DNA of 12,226 nucleotides from Candidatus Gastranaerophilales bacterium HUM_12 (GTDB lineage: Bacteria; Cyanobacteriota; Vampirovibrionia; Gastranaerophilales; Gastranaerophilaceae), in contig DABJ01000033.1 of the NCBI GenBank assembly GCA_002102825.1, positions 2,016-14,241 on the forward strand, read 5' to 3'. Numbering within the stretch: position 1 is the stretch's first letter; every line of letters starts with the position of its first letter. Both the position numbers and the translations under genes were made by a program. Below are positions 1 to 6,851 of the stretch, piece by piece. The notes beneath the pieces were generated by a model. That model had not been told where the DNA came from. It saw nothing but the letters and a program-made list of their open reading frames with translations, and did no database searches.

Positions 1-22
1 CCGCCTCAATAGGGCGGTTTTT
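1..22 (+). terminator. Rho-independent terminator of an upstream gene outside the window
   Basis: Bases 1-6 (CCGCCT) pair with 12-17 (GGGCGG), with one T-G wobble next to the loop. The loop is CAATA, and five T residues follow at 18-22. The GC-rich stem stands out against the AT-rich surroundings. The stem may extend beyond the window edge. It would end transcription of a plus-strand gene lying to the left, and the hipA remnant begins just after it. Confidence 0.75.
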
Positions 23-27
23 AGCAT

Positions 28-426
28 GTGATTTTATTTAGAAAATTTTTATTGCCAAATCTTGATTACAATATCCTTATGAAATTAACTTTAAAATTGA
101 CAAAAAATTACCAAGACATAGAGCAACTTTATAGACTTATGTGTTTCAATGTTTTTGCACATAATAGAGAGGATCATTCAAAGAATTTTTCTTATATTTA
201 TAATGAAGCAAAAAAAGAGTGGCACTTATCACCAGCTTATGATTTAACTTACAGTTCGTCTTTTAATAGCGAACATGCTACAACAATTGATGGATAAGGT
301 AAAAATCCAAATTTAGATAATATTTTGTCGGTTGCTAAAAATATAGGTTTAAAAGAAAAATTGGCAAAAGATATTGTGTCTGAAATTAAAAATCAGTGTA
401 CTGGTTTGCAAAAATATAGACAATAA
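28..426 (+). pseudogene. HipA-family Ser/Thr kinase toxin, C-terminal remnant with in-frame stop
   Basis: This is the decayed C-terminal part of a HipA-like kinase. HipA-family toxins phosphorylate cytoplasmic targets and are normally paired with a HipB antitoxin, which is not visible here. The translation from base 28 carries the family's catalytic-loop signature HNREDHSKNF (residues 45-54), followed by WHLSPAYDLTYS and EHATTIDG. A TAA at 295-297 interrupts the frame, but the same frame stays open and HipA-like (GKNPNLDNILSVAKNIGL) up to a TAA at 424-426. Family resemblance begins only around residue 8, and no ribosome binding site precedes base 28, so the N-terminal kinase lobe is missing. 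The position corresponding to the catalytic Asp (D309 of E. coli HipA) appears to be Glu48 (GAG at 169-171); relatives usually read NRDDH. Truncation, stop and this substitution together argue for an inactive relic. It ends 12 bases before the convergent helicase gene. The start coordinate is nominal. Confidence 0.85.
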
Positions 427-438
427 GCTATCTTTAAT

Positions 439-3400
439 TTAAACTTGTTCCATGTTGCAAAAATCTTTGTAAATACACCATTTGCAGGCGTTTTTGTCGT
501 AAGTCGGAGCAAATTCATAGTCTCTGATTTTCTGGATTGCAGATTTAAATTTCTCTTCTATTTCAAGGCAATTTTCTTCGCTGAGTTCCAAAGTTAGGTT
601 ATTTGTGAAGTCCTCCGGATAGATAAATGTTGTATTTTTAACTTTTTCATTTGTTGCTTTTTCAAAATAGTATTTATATAAACCGATTTGATTGTAATAA
701 TCCTCATGATCTCCATTTGGACAAATTATTTTTTTCGATTTTGCAGAACCTGTTTTGTAGTCATATATTGTATAAGATCCGTCATCGTTTTTGTCGATTC
801 GGTCAATTATTCCCTTGAATTTAACTCCATCAAGTTCAAGAGTTATTTTTTCTTCTGCTTTAAATAAGTTTGAAATAGGAGTTGCACAAAGTTGCGGGTA
901 ATATTCTTGTAATGCTTTTTCACCTCTTTCAATGTGAATTTTTCTTTGTTCAATTGTGGACATTGGTAATGTTTGTAATTCTTTTTTAAATTGGTTAATA
1001 AAAACTTCACTAGATGGATATTTACCATTTTCAATCGCAAATTTAACTGCAAATTCACAGGCTTTGTGTATAGCTGAACCATAGCTCATAGAATCAGGAT
1101 TCCCGTCTTTTGCTCCTAATTCTAAAATATAATTGTATAAATATTGTCTTGGGCATTTTAGGTAGGTATTGATAGAAGTGGGAGAGAAATATTTCCCATT
1201 TAATTTTTTATCAACGATTTCGCAGAAATCTTTTTGATAATCATAGCTCCTTTTTAGAAGTGATTTTGTTCGTTCTTTCCAATATGAATCTATATTGTAT
1301 GTAAATGGTTCTTTTTCTTTTTCAAGATTTCCTTCAATATTTAAAACAAATGATGTTGGTGTTTTAATTTTTCCCTCAACAGATTTAGGACAAGATAAAC
1401 GTAGTGTATGTTTTGCTCTTGTTATTCCTACATACATAAGTTTGATTTTATCGGATATTTTAAGTTCTTTTAGCTCTTCTTCTGTTTTATATTCAGATGG
1501 TGACAGAGGAATAATAGGTTTCATTGAACTTCTATCACTCTCCCATTTCTCACGAAGTAAGTTTGGCATATAAACATATTCAAATTCCCGACATTTTGCG
1601 GAGTGATAAGTTGATAATTGTATTGCATTTAATGTTAGGGGTGCTTTGTCTGTTTTAATCTCAATTTCATCATTTATACACATATCAATATATTCAATAA
1701 AATCTTCAAGACTGATTCTTTTATAAGTGCTTGAAAAATCAACAGATTCATCTGTTATTTTTTTCAAGCCTGCAATATTTTCGACTTTATTTATTTCAGA
1801 ATTTAGATAATAATTAAAAATTCCGGTTATTGCCCCGACTTCTAAAATAGTATTTTTTAAAGTCTCATTTGTTTTATAACGTGATAGATATTCAAAAGTT
1901 TGTATAAATTTTTCAATTTTAGCTTTGTCGATGTATTCGTCTGGGTTGATTGCTTTGACGGCATCAACAAAAGATAGATATTTAGATTTTTGTTCATAAA
2001 TTTGTTCAAAATCTTTTGGGTGAATATTAAAGGGTTCAGATAGTACGAGTTTGAAAAACTTATCACTGTGTAGTTCAGGATTTGTCAACAGTTGCAAATA
2101 ATAATATAAAACTGTTGATGATTTTATTTCAAAGATACTTTTACCCTCTTTGAGTTCAGATGGGATATTTCGTTCTTTTAAAAGTTCTGAAAAAGTGGTT
2201 AATTCTCCATTTGTTTTTGCTAAAATTGCAATTTCAGATAGCTTTTTGTTTCCATTTTCATCTTTGGGACAGTTTTCAGAATTTATCAAAGTATCAATTT
2301 CATCTACGATTTCTTGGTATTCTTGTAAAATGTCTGCATATTTGTAAAACCTTACTTGTTTGTCTTTTGAGATTATATCGGTGTTTTTTGCAACTAGTTT
2401 TTTAGTAATATTGAATTTTGCAAAATTTGAATTGGTTTCTAATCTTTTTAAGTCTTGTTCAACAATTTTTCTTGCAGTATCAAGAATACTTTGAGTTGAG
2501 CGCATATTTTCTGTTAGGCATATAACACGAGTGTCTGGAAATTTTATCAAGAATTTTTCAATTGTATCAAGTTTTGCTCCCTGGAATGTGAAAATAATCT
2601 GGTCGTCATCTCCAACAACAAAAACATTTTGGCTGTCTAGTGATTCTGTCAGATTGAATACAATTTCATTTTGGTTTTTGTTTGTGTCTTGATATTCATC
2701 AACAAGAATATATTCATAATTATTTGCAATTTTTGATAAGAATGCAGATTCTGTTTCAAACTTTTCCAAAACGAAATTAATCATGTCATTAAAATCTACA
2801 TAATGTTGTTCTTCCATTTTAGAAGTATAAAGCTCGTAAAAATTCCACAATTCTTTTGCTTTGGCAATTTTCTTTTCTGACGTTTCGATTGCTGTTAGAA
2901 GTTTTTTTGTTATCTTTTGTCCTTTTTCAGTTTTTTCTTTTAATTCGTTTTTTAGAGTATTAAGTTCTGGAATCCAATCTTGATTGTTTTCTAAATTGTA
3001 AAAATATTTATCTTTATTTAATCGGTTAGATTTTATTTCATTTATTCCGTTTTTAATTTCTGTAATAAAATAATATGGGTCATTTCGTTTTGTTCTGTAT
3101 ACGTCTGATTGAATTTCATCAATACATTCTTTTAACAACTGGTTTGACATTGCAGATGTTATAACTTTGAAATTATTTGGGAGTTCAAAATCTGCTAGAT
3201 TTTCTGAAATTATTTCATTACAAAAACCATGATATGTGTAAATATTTACTCCAAAATCTGCCCTATTTAATTCCTTTTCTAAACGTGTTCTCATTTCGTT
3301 TGTAGCTGCATCAGAAAATGTTAAACAAAGAATTTTTTCAGGGTTAATTTTTCGTTCAATCATTGATTTAATTCTTTGAATGATTGTATAAGTTTTACCT

Positions 3401-3495
3401 GTCCCCGGACCTGCTAAAACTAAATATTTACCCTCAATATTATCAATACATTCTTGTTGTTTTTCATTTGGTTTAAATTTTGTTGCAGTATTCAT
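439..3495 (-). CDS. UvrD/AddA-like SF1A helicase with C-terminal PD-(D/E)XK Fe-S nuclease domain
   Basis: This is a predicted 3'-5' DNA translocase/helicase fused to a nuclease, acting on DNA ends or stalled DNA in the cytoplasm. The start is set at 3495 because AAGGAG lies six bases upstream; the frame is open to 3597, but that extension runs through the hcp terminator. In the 1018-residue product the helicase motifs run in order: Q motif near 13, Walker A AGPGTGKT 28-35, Ia 58-71, Ib TYHGF 87-91, Walker B VDEYQD 265-270, motif III VVGDDDQ 293-299, motif IV 326-333, motif V 627-643 and motif VI YVGITRAK 688-695. A RecB/AddB-type nuclease occupies about 768-1015, with His810, Asp898, the Asp912-Tyr-Lys914 pair and Gln936. 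Cys781 plus Cys1004, Cys1007 and Cys1013 fit a [4Fe-4S] staple as in AddB or Cas4. Motif V has Cys635 where Gly is usual. The length resembles AdnA/AdnB or a short AddA. No partner subunit gene is adjacent. DSB resection and defence are both possible roles. Confidence 0.9.
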   Translation of the reverse strand: MNTATKFKPNEKQQECIDNIEGKYLVLAGPGTGKTYTIIQRIKSMIERKINPEKILCLTFSDAATNEMRTRLEKELNRADFGVNIYTYHGFCNEIISENLADFELPNNFKVITSAMSNQLLKECIDEIQSDVYRTKRNDPYYFITEIKNGINEIKSNRLNKDKYFYNLENNQDWIPELNTLKNELKEKTEKGQKITKKLLTAIETSEKKIAKAKELWNFYELYTSKMEEQHYVDFNDMINFVLEKFETESAFLSKIANNYEYILVDEYQDTNKNQNEIVFNLTESLDSQNVFVVGDDDQIIFTFQGAKLDTIEKFLIKFPDTRVICLTENMRSTQSILDTARKIVEQDLKRLETNSNFAKFNITKKLVAKNTDIISKDKQVRFYKYADILQEYQEIVDEIDTLINSENCPKDENGNKKLSEIAILAKTNGELTTFSELLKERNIPSELKEGKSIFEIKSSTVLYYYLQLLTNPELHSDKFFKLVLSEPFNIHPKDFEQIYEQKSKYLSFVDAVKAINPDEYIDKAKIEKFIQTFEYLSRYKTNETLKNTILEVGAITGIFNYYLNSEINKVENIAGLKKITDESVDFSSTYKRISLEDFIEYIDMCINDEIEIKTDKAPLTLNAIQLSTYHSAKCREFEYVYMPNLLREKWESDRSSMKPIIPLSPSEYKTEEELKELKISDKIKLMYVGITRAKHTLRLSCPKSVEGKIKTPTSFVLNIEGNLEKEKEPFTYNIDSYWKERTKSLLKRSYDYQKDFCEIVDKKLNGKYFSPTSINTYLKCPRQYLYNYILELGAKDGNPDSMSYGSAIHKACEFAVKFAIENGKYPSSEVFINQFKKELQTLPMSTIEQRKIHIERGEKALQEYYPQLCATPISNLFKAEEKITLELDGVKFKGIIDRIDKNDDGSYTIYDYKTGSAKSKKIICPNGDHEDYYNQIGLYKYYFEKATNEKVKNTTFIYPEDFTNNLTLELSEENCLEIEEKFKSAIQKIRDYEFAPTYDKNACKWCIYKDFCNMEQV

Positions 3496-3501
3496 ATAAA
3501 A

Positions 3502-3507
3502 CTCCTT
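3502..3507 (-). promoter_or_regulatory. Shine-Dalgarno site fixing the helicase start
   Basis: On the minus strand AAGGAG is followed by six bases (TTTTAT) and then ATG at 3495. This is the best ribosome binding site in the region. It favours the start at 3495 over the 34-codon upstream extension to 3597, which lacks such a site and would be encoded inside the upstream terminator hairpin. Confidence 0.8.
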
Positions 3508-3541
3508 TATTTTAAAATACATAAAAATCAATGAGATTTCC

Positions 3542-3547
3542 AGTATA
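3542..3547 (-). promoter_or_regulatory. Possible -10 box for the helicase gene
   Basis: The minus strand reads TATACT, one mismatch from TATAAT, about 47 bases upstream of the helicase start and just downstream of the hcp terminator. No good -35 hexamer lies 16-18 bases further upstream; that position is the T/A-rich tail of the terminator. This is a tentative call based on the -10 box and on the need for a promoter after the terminator. Confidence 0.3.
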
Positions 3548-3564
3548 AATTTTAGAAGTTTTTT

Positions 3565-3598
3565 AAAAAGAGTGTGGAACTTTTTAAAGCTCCACACT
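3565..3598 (-). terminator. Rho-independent terminator of hcp
   Basis: On the minus strand AGTGTGGAGCTTT (3598-3586) pairs with AAAGTTCCACACT (3583-3571), a 13-bp stem with one G-T wobble. The innermost A-T pairs probably open to form the loop. CTTTTT follows at 3570-3565. It starts 17 bases after the hcp stop codon. There is no T-run on the plus-strand side, so it should work in one direction only. Confidence 0.9.
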
Positions 3599-3615
3599 AC
3601 ATATTATTAGCGGGA

Positions 3616-5151
3616 CTATTTGTCCAATATTTCTTTTAAGTCTTTTTCTGGAGTAGTTGTTGGCTGAATTTTAAATTTTTCAATTAGAAAATTTAAGATA
3701 TTTGGTGAAATGAATGCAGGAAGTGTTGGACCAAGTTTTATATTATGAATATCAAGAGATAATAGGGTTAATAATATACAAACTGCTTTTTGTTCATACC
3801 ACGATAATACAAATGATAGTGGTAATTCGTTGACAGAACAATTAAAGTTTTTCGCAAGTTCCATTGCTACTCTAATTGCAGAATATGCATCGTTGCATTG
3901 TCCCATATCAATGATTCTTGGAATTCCGTCAATGTCGCCTAAATCAAGGTCATTAAATCGATATTTGCCACAAGCGAGAGTTAAGATTATACTATCTTTT
4001 GGTGCTTTTTTGACAAATTCTGTATAATAATTTCTCCCGGGTCTTGCTCCGTCACAACCTCCAACAAGAAAAATATGATTTATTTTTTTGTTTTTAATTG
4101 CCTCAATTGTTTTATCTGCAATTGATAAAACTGTGCTATGACCAAATCCGACAGTTAAAATATCTCCGCCATTAATACCTGTCATTTTTTTATCTTCTTT
4201 ATATCCGCCAAGTTCAAGTGCTTTTTCAATAATCACAGAAAAGTCTTTTTTGTCACAAATATGAATGCATTCCGGATATTCAACAACTGATGTTGTGAAA
4301 ACTCTATCTTTGTAACTATCTTTTGGAGGCATAATACAGTTTGTTGTGAATAAAATTGGGGCAGGAACACTGGAGAACTCCTTTTGTTGATTTTGCCAAG
4401 CTGTGCCAAAATTTCCTTTAAGGTGCGGATATTTTTTTAACTCAGGATACGCATGACTAGGAAGCATTTCTCCGTGGGTGTAGATATTTATTCCTTTATC
4501 TTTTGTTTGTTCTAATAAAAGTTGTAAATCTTTTAAATCGTGTCCTGAAACAATAATAAATGGTCCTTTTTCAATATTTGTTGTAACTTTGGTTGGCTCA
4601 GGATTCCCAAAAGTTTCAGTGTTCGCTTTGTCTAAAAGTTCCATACATTTTAGGTTTATTCTTCCTGTTTTTAGAACAAGTTTGCTTAATCCCTCTTGAG
4701 ATGATTCTTTTGAAATTGTTCTTAATGCTTCATAGAAAAAGTTGTTAACTTCCTCATTTTTATATCCTAAAATTCGCGCATGATAAGCATAAGCAGCCAT
4801 TCCTTTTAGTCCAAAAAGAATTAAAGATTTTAAACTCCTTAAATCTTCTGAACAATTCCAAACATCATTGATATCAAATTTGAAATTACAAGAAATTCTA
4901 TTTTTAATTTTATCTGTTAAATTTTTAATTGATGTGTTGTCAAAATTTACGTTTGTTATTGTTGTAAATAACCCATCAATAATTAGTTTTGTGTTTTCGT
5001 CATTAATTTCTTCGCAGTTTGCAAGTTCAATTACAGAGCTAGTTAATTCATCTTGCAAATTTGCAGTATCAGGTTCTTTCCCGCAAACACCTTTTTTAGT
5101 GCAAGCCTTATGAAATGCGGTTTGTTCGCATTGAAAACAAAACATACTCAT
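3616..5151 (-). CDS. hcp: Hybrid cluster protein (hydroxylamine/NO reductase), class I-type
   Basis: This is the cytoplasmic iron-sulfur enzyme of anaerobes that reduces hydroxylamine in vitro and is linked to nitric oxide detoxification and nitrosative stress. The N-terminal Cys5, Cys8, Cys17, Cys23 spacing (Cx2Cx8Cx5C) matches the [4Fe-4S] motif of class I proteins from strict anaerobes rather than the enterobacterial class II spacing. The hybrid-cluster ligands line up with those of Desulfovibrio Hcp: His204 (GHDLKDL), Glu228 (HGEMLPSHAYPEL), Cys272 (TTNCIMPP), Cys366 (GGCDGARPGRNYY, the persulfide position), Cys394 (TLACGKYRFND), Cys419 (GQCNDAY), Glu453 and Lys455 (WYEQKA). At 511 residues it is about 40 shorter than typical class I proteins, the loss lying between the N-terminal cluster and His204. 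AAGGAG eight bases upstream supports the start at 5151 over Met3. No Hcr-type reductase is adjacent. It lies 84 bases downstream of sulP and is followed by a strong terminator. Confidence 0.95.
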   Translation of the reverse strand: MSMFCFQCEQTAFHKACTKKGVCGKEPDTANLQDELTSSVIELANCEEINDENTKLIIDGLFTTITNVNFDNTSIKNLTDKIKNRISCNFKFDINDVWNCSEDLRSLKSLILFGLKGMAAYAYHARILGYKNEEVNNFFYEALRTISKESSQEGLSKLVLKTGRINLKCMELLDKANTETFGNPEPTKVTTNIEKGPFIIVSGHDLKDLQLLLEQTKDKGINIYTHGEMLPSHAYPELKKYPHLKGNFGTAWQNQQKEFSSVPAPILFTTNCIMPPKDSYKDRVFTTSVVEYPECIHICDKKDFSVIIEKALELGGYKEDKKMTGINGGDILTVGFGHSTVLSIADKTIEAIKNKKINHIFLVGGCDGARPGRNYYTEFVKKAPKDSIILTLACGKYRFNDLDLGDIDGIPRIIDMGQCNDAYSAIRVAMELAKNFNCSVNELPLSFVLSWYEQKAVCILLTLLSLDIHNIKLGPTLPAFISPNILNFLIEKFKIQPTTTPEKDLKEILDK

Positions 5152-5198
5152 ATTTTTTACTCCTTATTTTTATTTTTTCAAAGATATTTTTTAATAGA

Positions 5199-5232
5199 TG
5201 TAAAAAATACGTTATTGTACAATTAGCTAATT
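5199..5232 (-). promoter_or_regulatory. hcp leader: 12-base element shared with sulP, plus two adjoining palindromes
   Basis: On the minus strand GTATTTTTTACA (5210-5199) is identical to a 12-mer in the sulP promoter region (6831-6820); the elements lie 48 and 43 bases from their start codons. Just upstream are two perfect palindromes that overlap by three bases: ATTGTACAAT (5214-5223) and AATTAGCTAATT (5221-5232). They sit where an upstream operator would be expected, but no known regulator site (FNR, NsrR, HcpR) is matched. A clear -35/-10 pair is not seen. The AT-rich background makes chance palindromes likely enough to be cautious. Confidence 0.35.
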
Positions 5233-5235
5233 TTA

Positions 5236-6777
5236 TTAGTGTGCATTATGTTTTCCGTGTTCTTTATGGAATGTACTCCATTTAAAACTCGGGTAAGTTT
5301 CTTTCATTTGTTCCCACGCAACATGAATATCAAAGTCTTTCATTTCTTCTTTTCGTTCTTTTTCCCAACCTTTGATAAAGTCTATACAGGCATGGTCAAT
5401 ATAATGAAGTTTTTCAGCACATAAAGTTATATTTTTATCTTTTGGTAAATGTTCTAAAGCATCAATTAGTGTCGGTAATTGTAAAAATGTAATATTTCCG
5501 TGAATTTTTGCGATTATTCGATTTTCTTCTTCAATAGTTTGCGTATCAATATCAACTTTTAACACTTTATACGCACTTTTAATAAATGCACAAGCAAAAC
5601 CAATTAAAATTCCTTCAAAAAGATTTGTAAATAATATTGATACTAGTGTAATTACATAAATTGCAAATTCACCTTTACTTAATTTGTAGATGTATCTTGC
5701 AGCCTTGATATCAATAAGTTTATATCCTGTGTAAACAAGAATTGCTGCTAACGCACAAATTGGAATGTATTTTAATACCCAAGGTAGCAATGATACAAAT
5801 AACAGTAGCCAAAAACCGTGCAAAATTGCTGATAATCTTGTTTGAGCATCTGCATTAATATTTGCGGCACTTCTGACAATTACACCGGTGATTGGCAAAC
5901 CTCCGATAAGTCCTGATAAAGAGTTCCCAAGTCCTTGTGCAATGATTTCTTTATCATAATTTGTTTTTGATCGGTCGCACATTTTGTCAATCGCAGCGGA
6001 CGTCAAAAGAGTTTCGGCACTTGCGATGAATGTTATAACTAATGCATTTATTATTACACTTATATTCAAAATATTTTGAAAAGCAGATGGTTTTATAAAC
6101 GTTACTCCGCTCCAAAAATTTGAATCAATTTGAATATAGTTGATGTCAAAATGGCATAAATTTGCAACAAGAGATGAGATAATAATTCCGACCAGTGCTG
6201 CAGGTACAATTTGAACTTTTTTCGGCATATACGTGTTCCAGCCTAAAATAATTGCAATTGTCAAAAGCCCAATCATACAGGCATGATGGTGTGGAGAACC
6301 ATCAAAAGGTAAAACTGAATTATAAATTACCCGAAATAAGTCTGTGATATTTGCAATGAAATTATTTTTCGGAGTGTTATCGAGCATTATGTGAAATTGG
6401 GATAAGAAAATTGAAATCCCGATTCCGGCAAGCATACCTTGAATAATTGCCGGTGAGATTGCTCTAAACCATTTGCCAAAAGATAAAAGCCCAAATATAA
6501 TTTGTAAAATTCCAACTAAAAATATAATTAAAAATAGTTGTTCAATTCCCATTTTTTGAATTATTTCGACAATAATCAATATTAAACCTGCTGCAGGTCC
6601 GGAAACTTGTAACGAGTTTCCAGAAAACATTCCAACAACAATACCGCCGATTATACCAGAAATTATACCGCTATAAATTGGTAAACCACAAGCTATTGAA
6701 ATTCCTATTGCAAGTGGTAATGCAACCAAGAATACTATTATTGAGGCTAAAAAATCTTTTTTAATTATATCTAACAT
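5236..6777 (-). CDS. SulP (SLC26) family anion transporter with C-terminal STAS domain
   Basis: This is an inner-membrane anion transporter or exchanger. The family carries sulfate, bicarbonate or other anions, and the substrate cannot be read from the sequence. The first 400 residues are strongly hydrophobic, with SulP signatures: SLQVSGPAAGL at 55-65, the SAETLLTSAAIDKMC segment at 253-267, and the GN-GL-GG-P-TG-RSA-N pattern at 284-306. A STAS domain spans about 421-490; at its usual DS/DT phosphoacceptor position it has Asp461-His462-Ala463, so Ser phosphorylation as in SpoIIAA-type STAS domains seems excluded. The tail is His-rich (HKEHGKHNAH). The 513-residue length is normal for bacterial short SulP proteins. 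AAGGA nine bases upstream of ATG and a good promoter at 6805-6833 support this start. No carbonic anhydrase or sulfate-assimilation gene is adjacent. It could be cotranscribed with hcp downstream, since no terminator is seen between them. Confidence 0.9.
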   Translation of the reverse strand: MLDIIKKDFLASIIVFLVALPLAIGISIACGLPIYSGIISGIIGGIVVGMFSGNSLQVSGPAAGLILIIVEIIQKMGIEQLFLIIFLVGILQIIFGLLSFGKWFRAISPAIIQGMLAGIGISIFLSQFHIMLDNTPKNNFIANITDLFRVIYNSVLPFDGSPHHHACMIGLLTIAIILGWNTYMPKKVQIVPAALVGIIISSLVANLCHFDINYIQIDSNFWSGVTFIKPSAFQNILNISVIINALVITFIASAETLLTSAAIDKMCDRSKTNYDKEIIAQGLGNSLSGLIGGLPITGVIVRSAANINADAQTRLSAILHGFWLLLFVSLLPWVLKYIPICALAAILVYTGYKLIDIKAARYIYKLSKGEFAIYVITLVSILFTNLFEGILIGFACAFIKSAYKVLKVDIDTQTIEEENRIIAKIHGNITFLQLPTLIDALEHLPKDKNITLCAEKLHYIDHACIDFIKGWEKERKEEMKDFDIHVAWEQMKETYPSFKWSTFHKEHGKHNAH

Positions 6778-6789
6778 TCGTTCTTTTCC

Positions 6790-6827
6790 TTTTTACACAA
6801 AATCATTTTATCATTTAAGTGTAAAAA
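6790..6827. repeat. 9-bp inverted repeat around the sulP -10 box
   Basis: TTTTTACAC (6790-6798) and GTGTAAAAA (6819-6827) are perfect inverted arms separated by 20 bases. The -10 box at 6805-6810 lies between them. A third related half-site, CTGTAAAA, is at 6841-6848. The spacing of 28 bp between arm centres is close to three helical turns, so a dimeric repressor is possible, but no regulator is identified. Confidence 0.45.
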
Positions 6828-6833
6828 ATACAA
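6805..6833 (-). promoter_or_regulatory. Sigma-70-type promoter of sulP
   Basis: On the minus strand a -35 of TTGTAT (6833-6828) is followed by a 17-base spacer and a -10 of TAAAAT (6810-6805). Transcription would start near 6798, giving a leader of about 20 bases that contains the AAGGA ribosome binding site. The spacer contains the 12-mer shared with the hcp leader. Confidence 0.6.
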
Positions 6834-6851
6834 TTAAGAACTGTAAAAGTG

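Noticed and set aside
1295..1573. Plus-strand open frames opposite the helicase and hcp genes
   Set aside because: They lie fully inside strongly supported minus-strand genes, lack ribosome sites, and their translations look like complements of AT-rich coding sequence.
3496..3597. 34-codon N-terminal extension of the helicase reading frame
   Set aside because: It overlaps the hcp terminator hairpin, has no ribosome binding site, and lies upstream of an ideal AAGGAG-ATG at 3495; the sequence does not look like part of the helicase fold.
5221..5232. AATTAGCTAATT as a terminator between sulP and hcp
   Set aside because: A perfect palindrome without spacer cannot form a useful hairpin loop, and no T-run follows on the minus strand.
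5152..5235. FNR, NsrR or HcpR box upstream of hcp
   Set aside because: No sequence matches their described consensus; only palindromes of another type are present.
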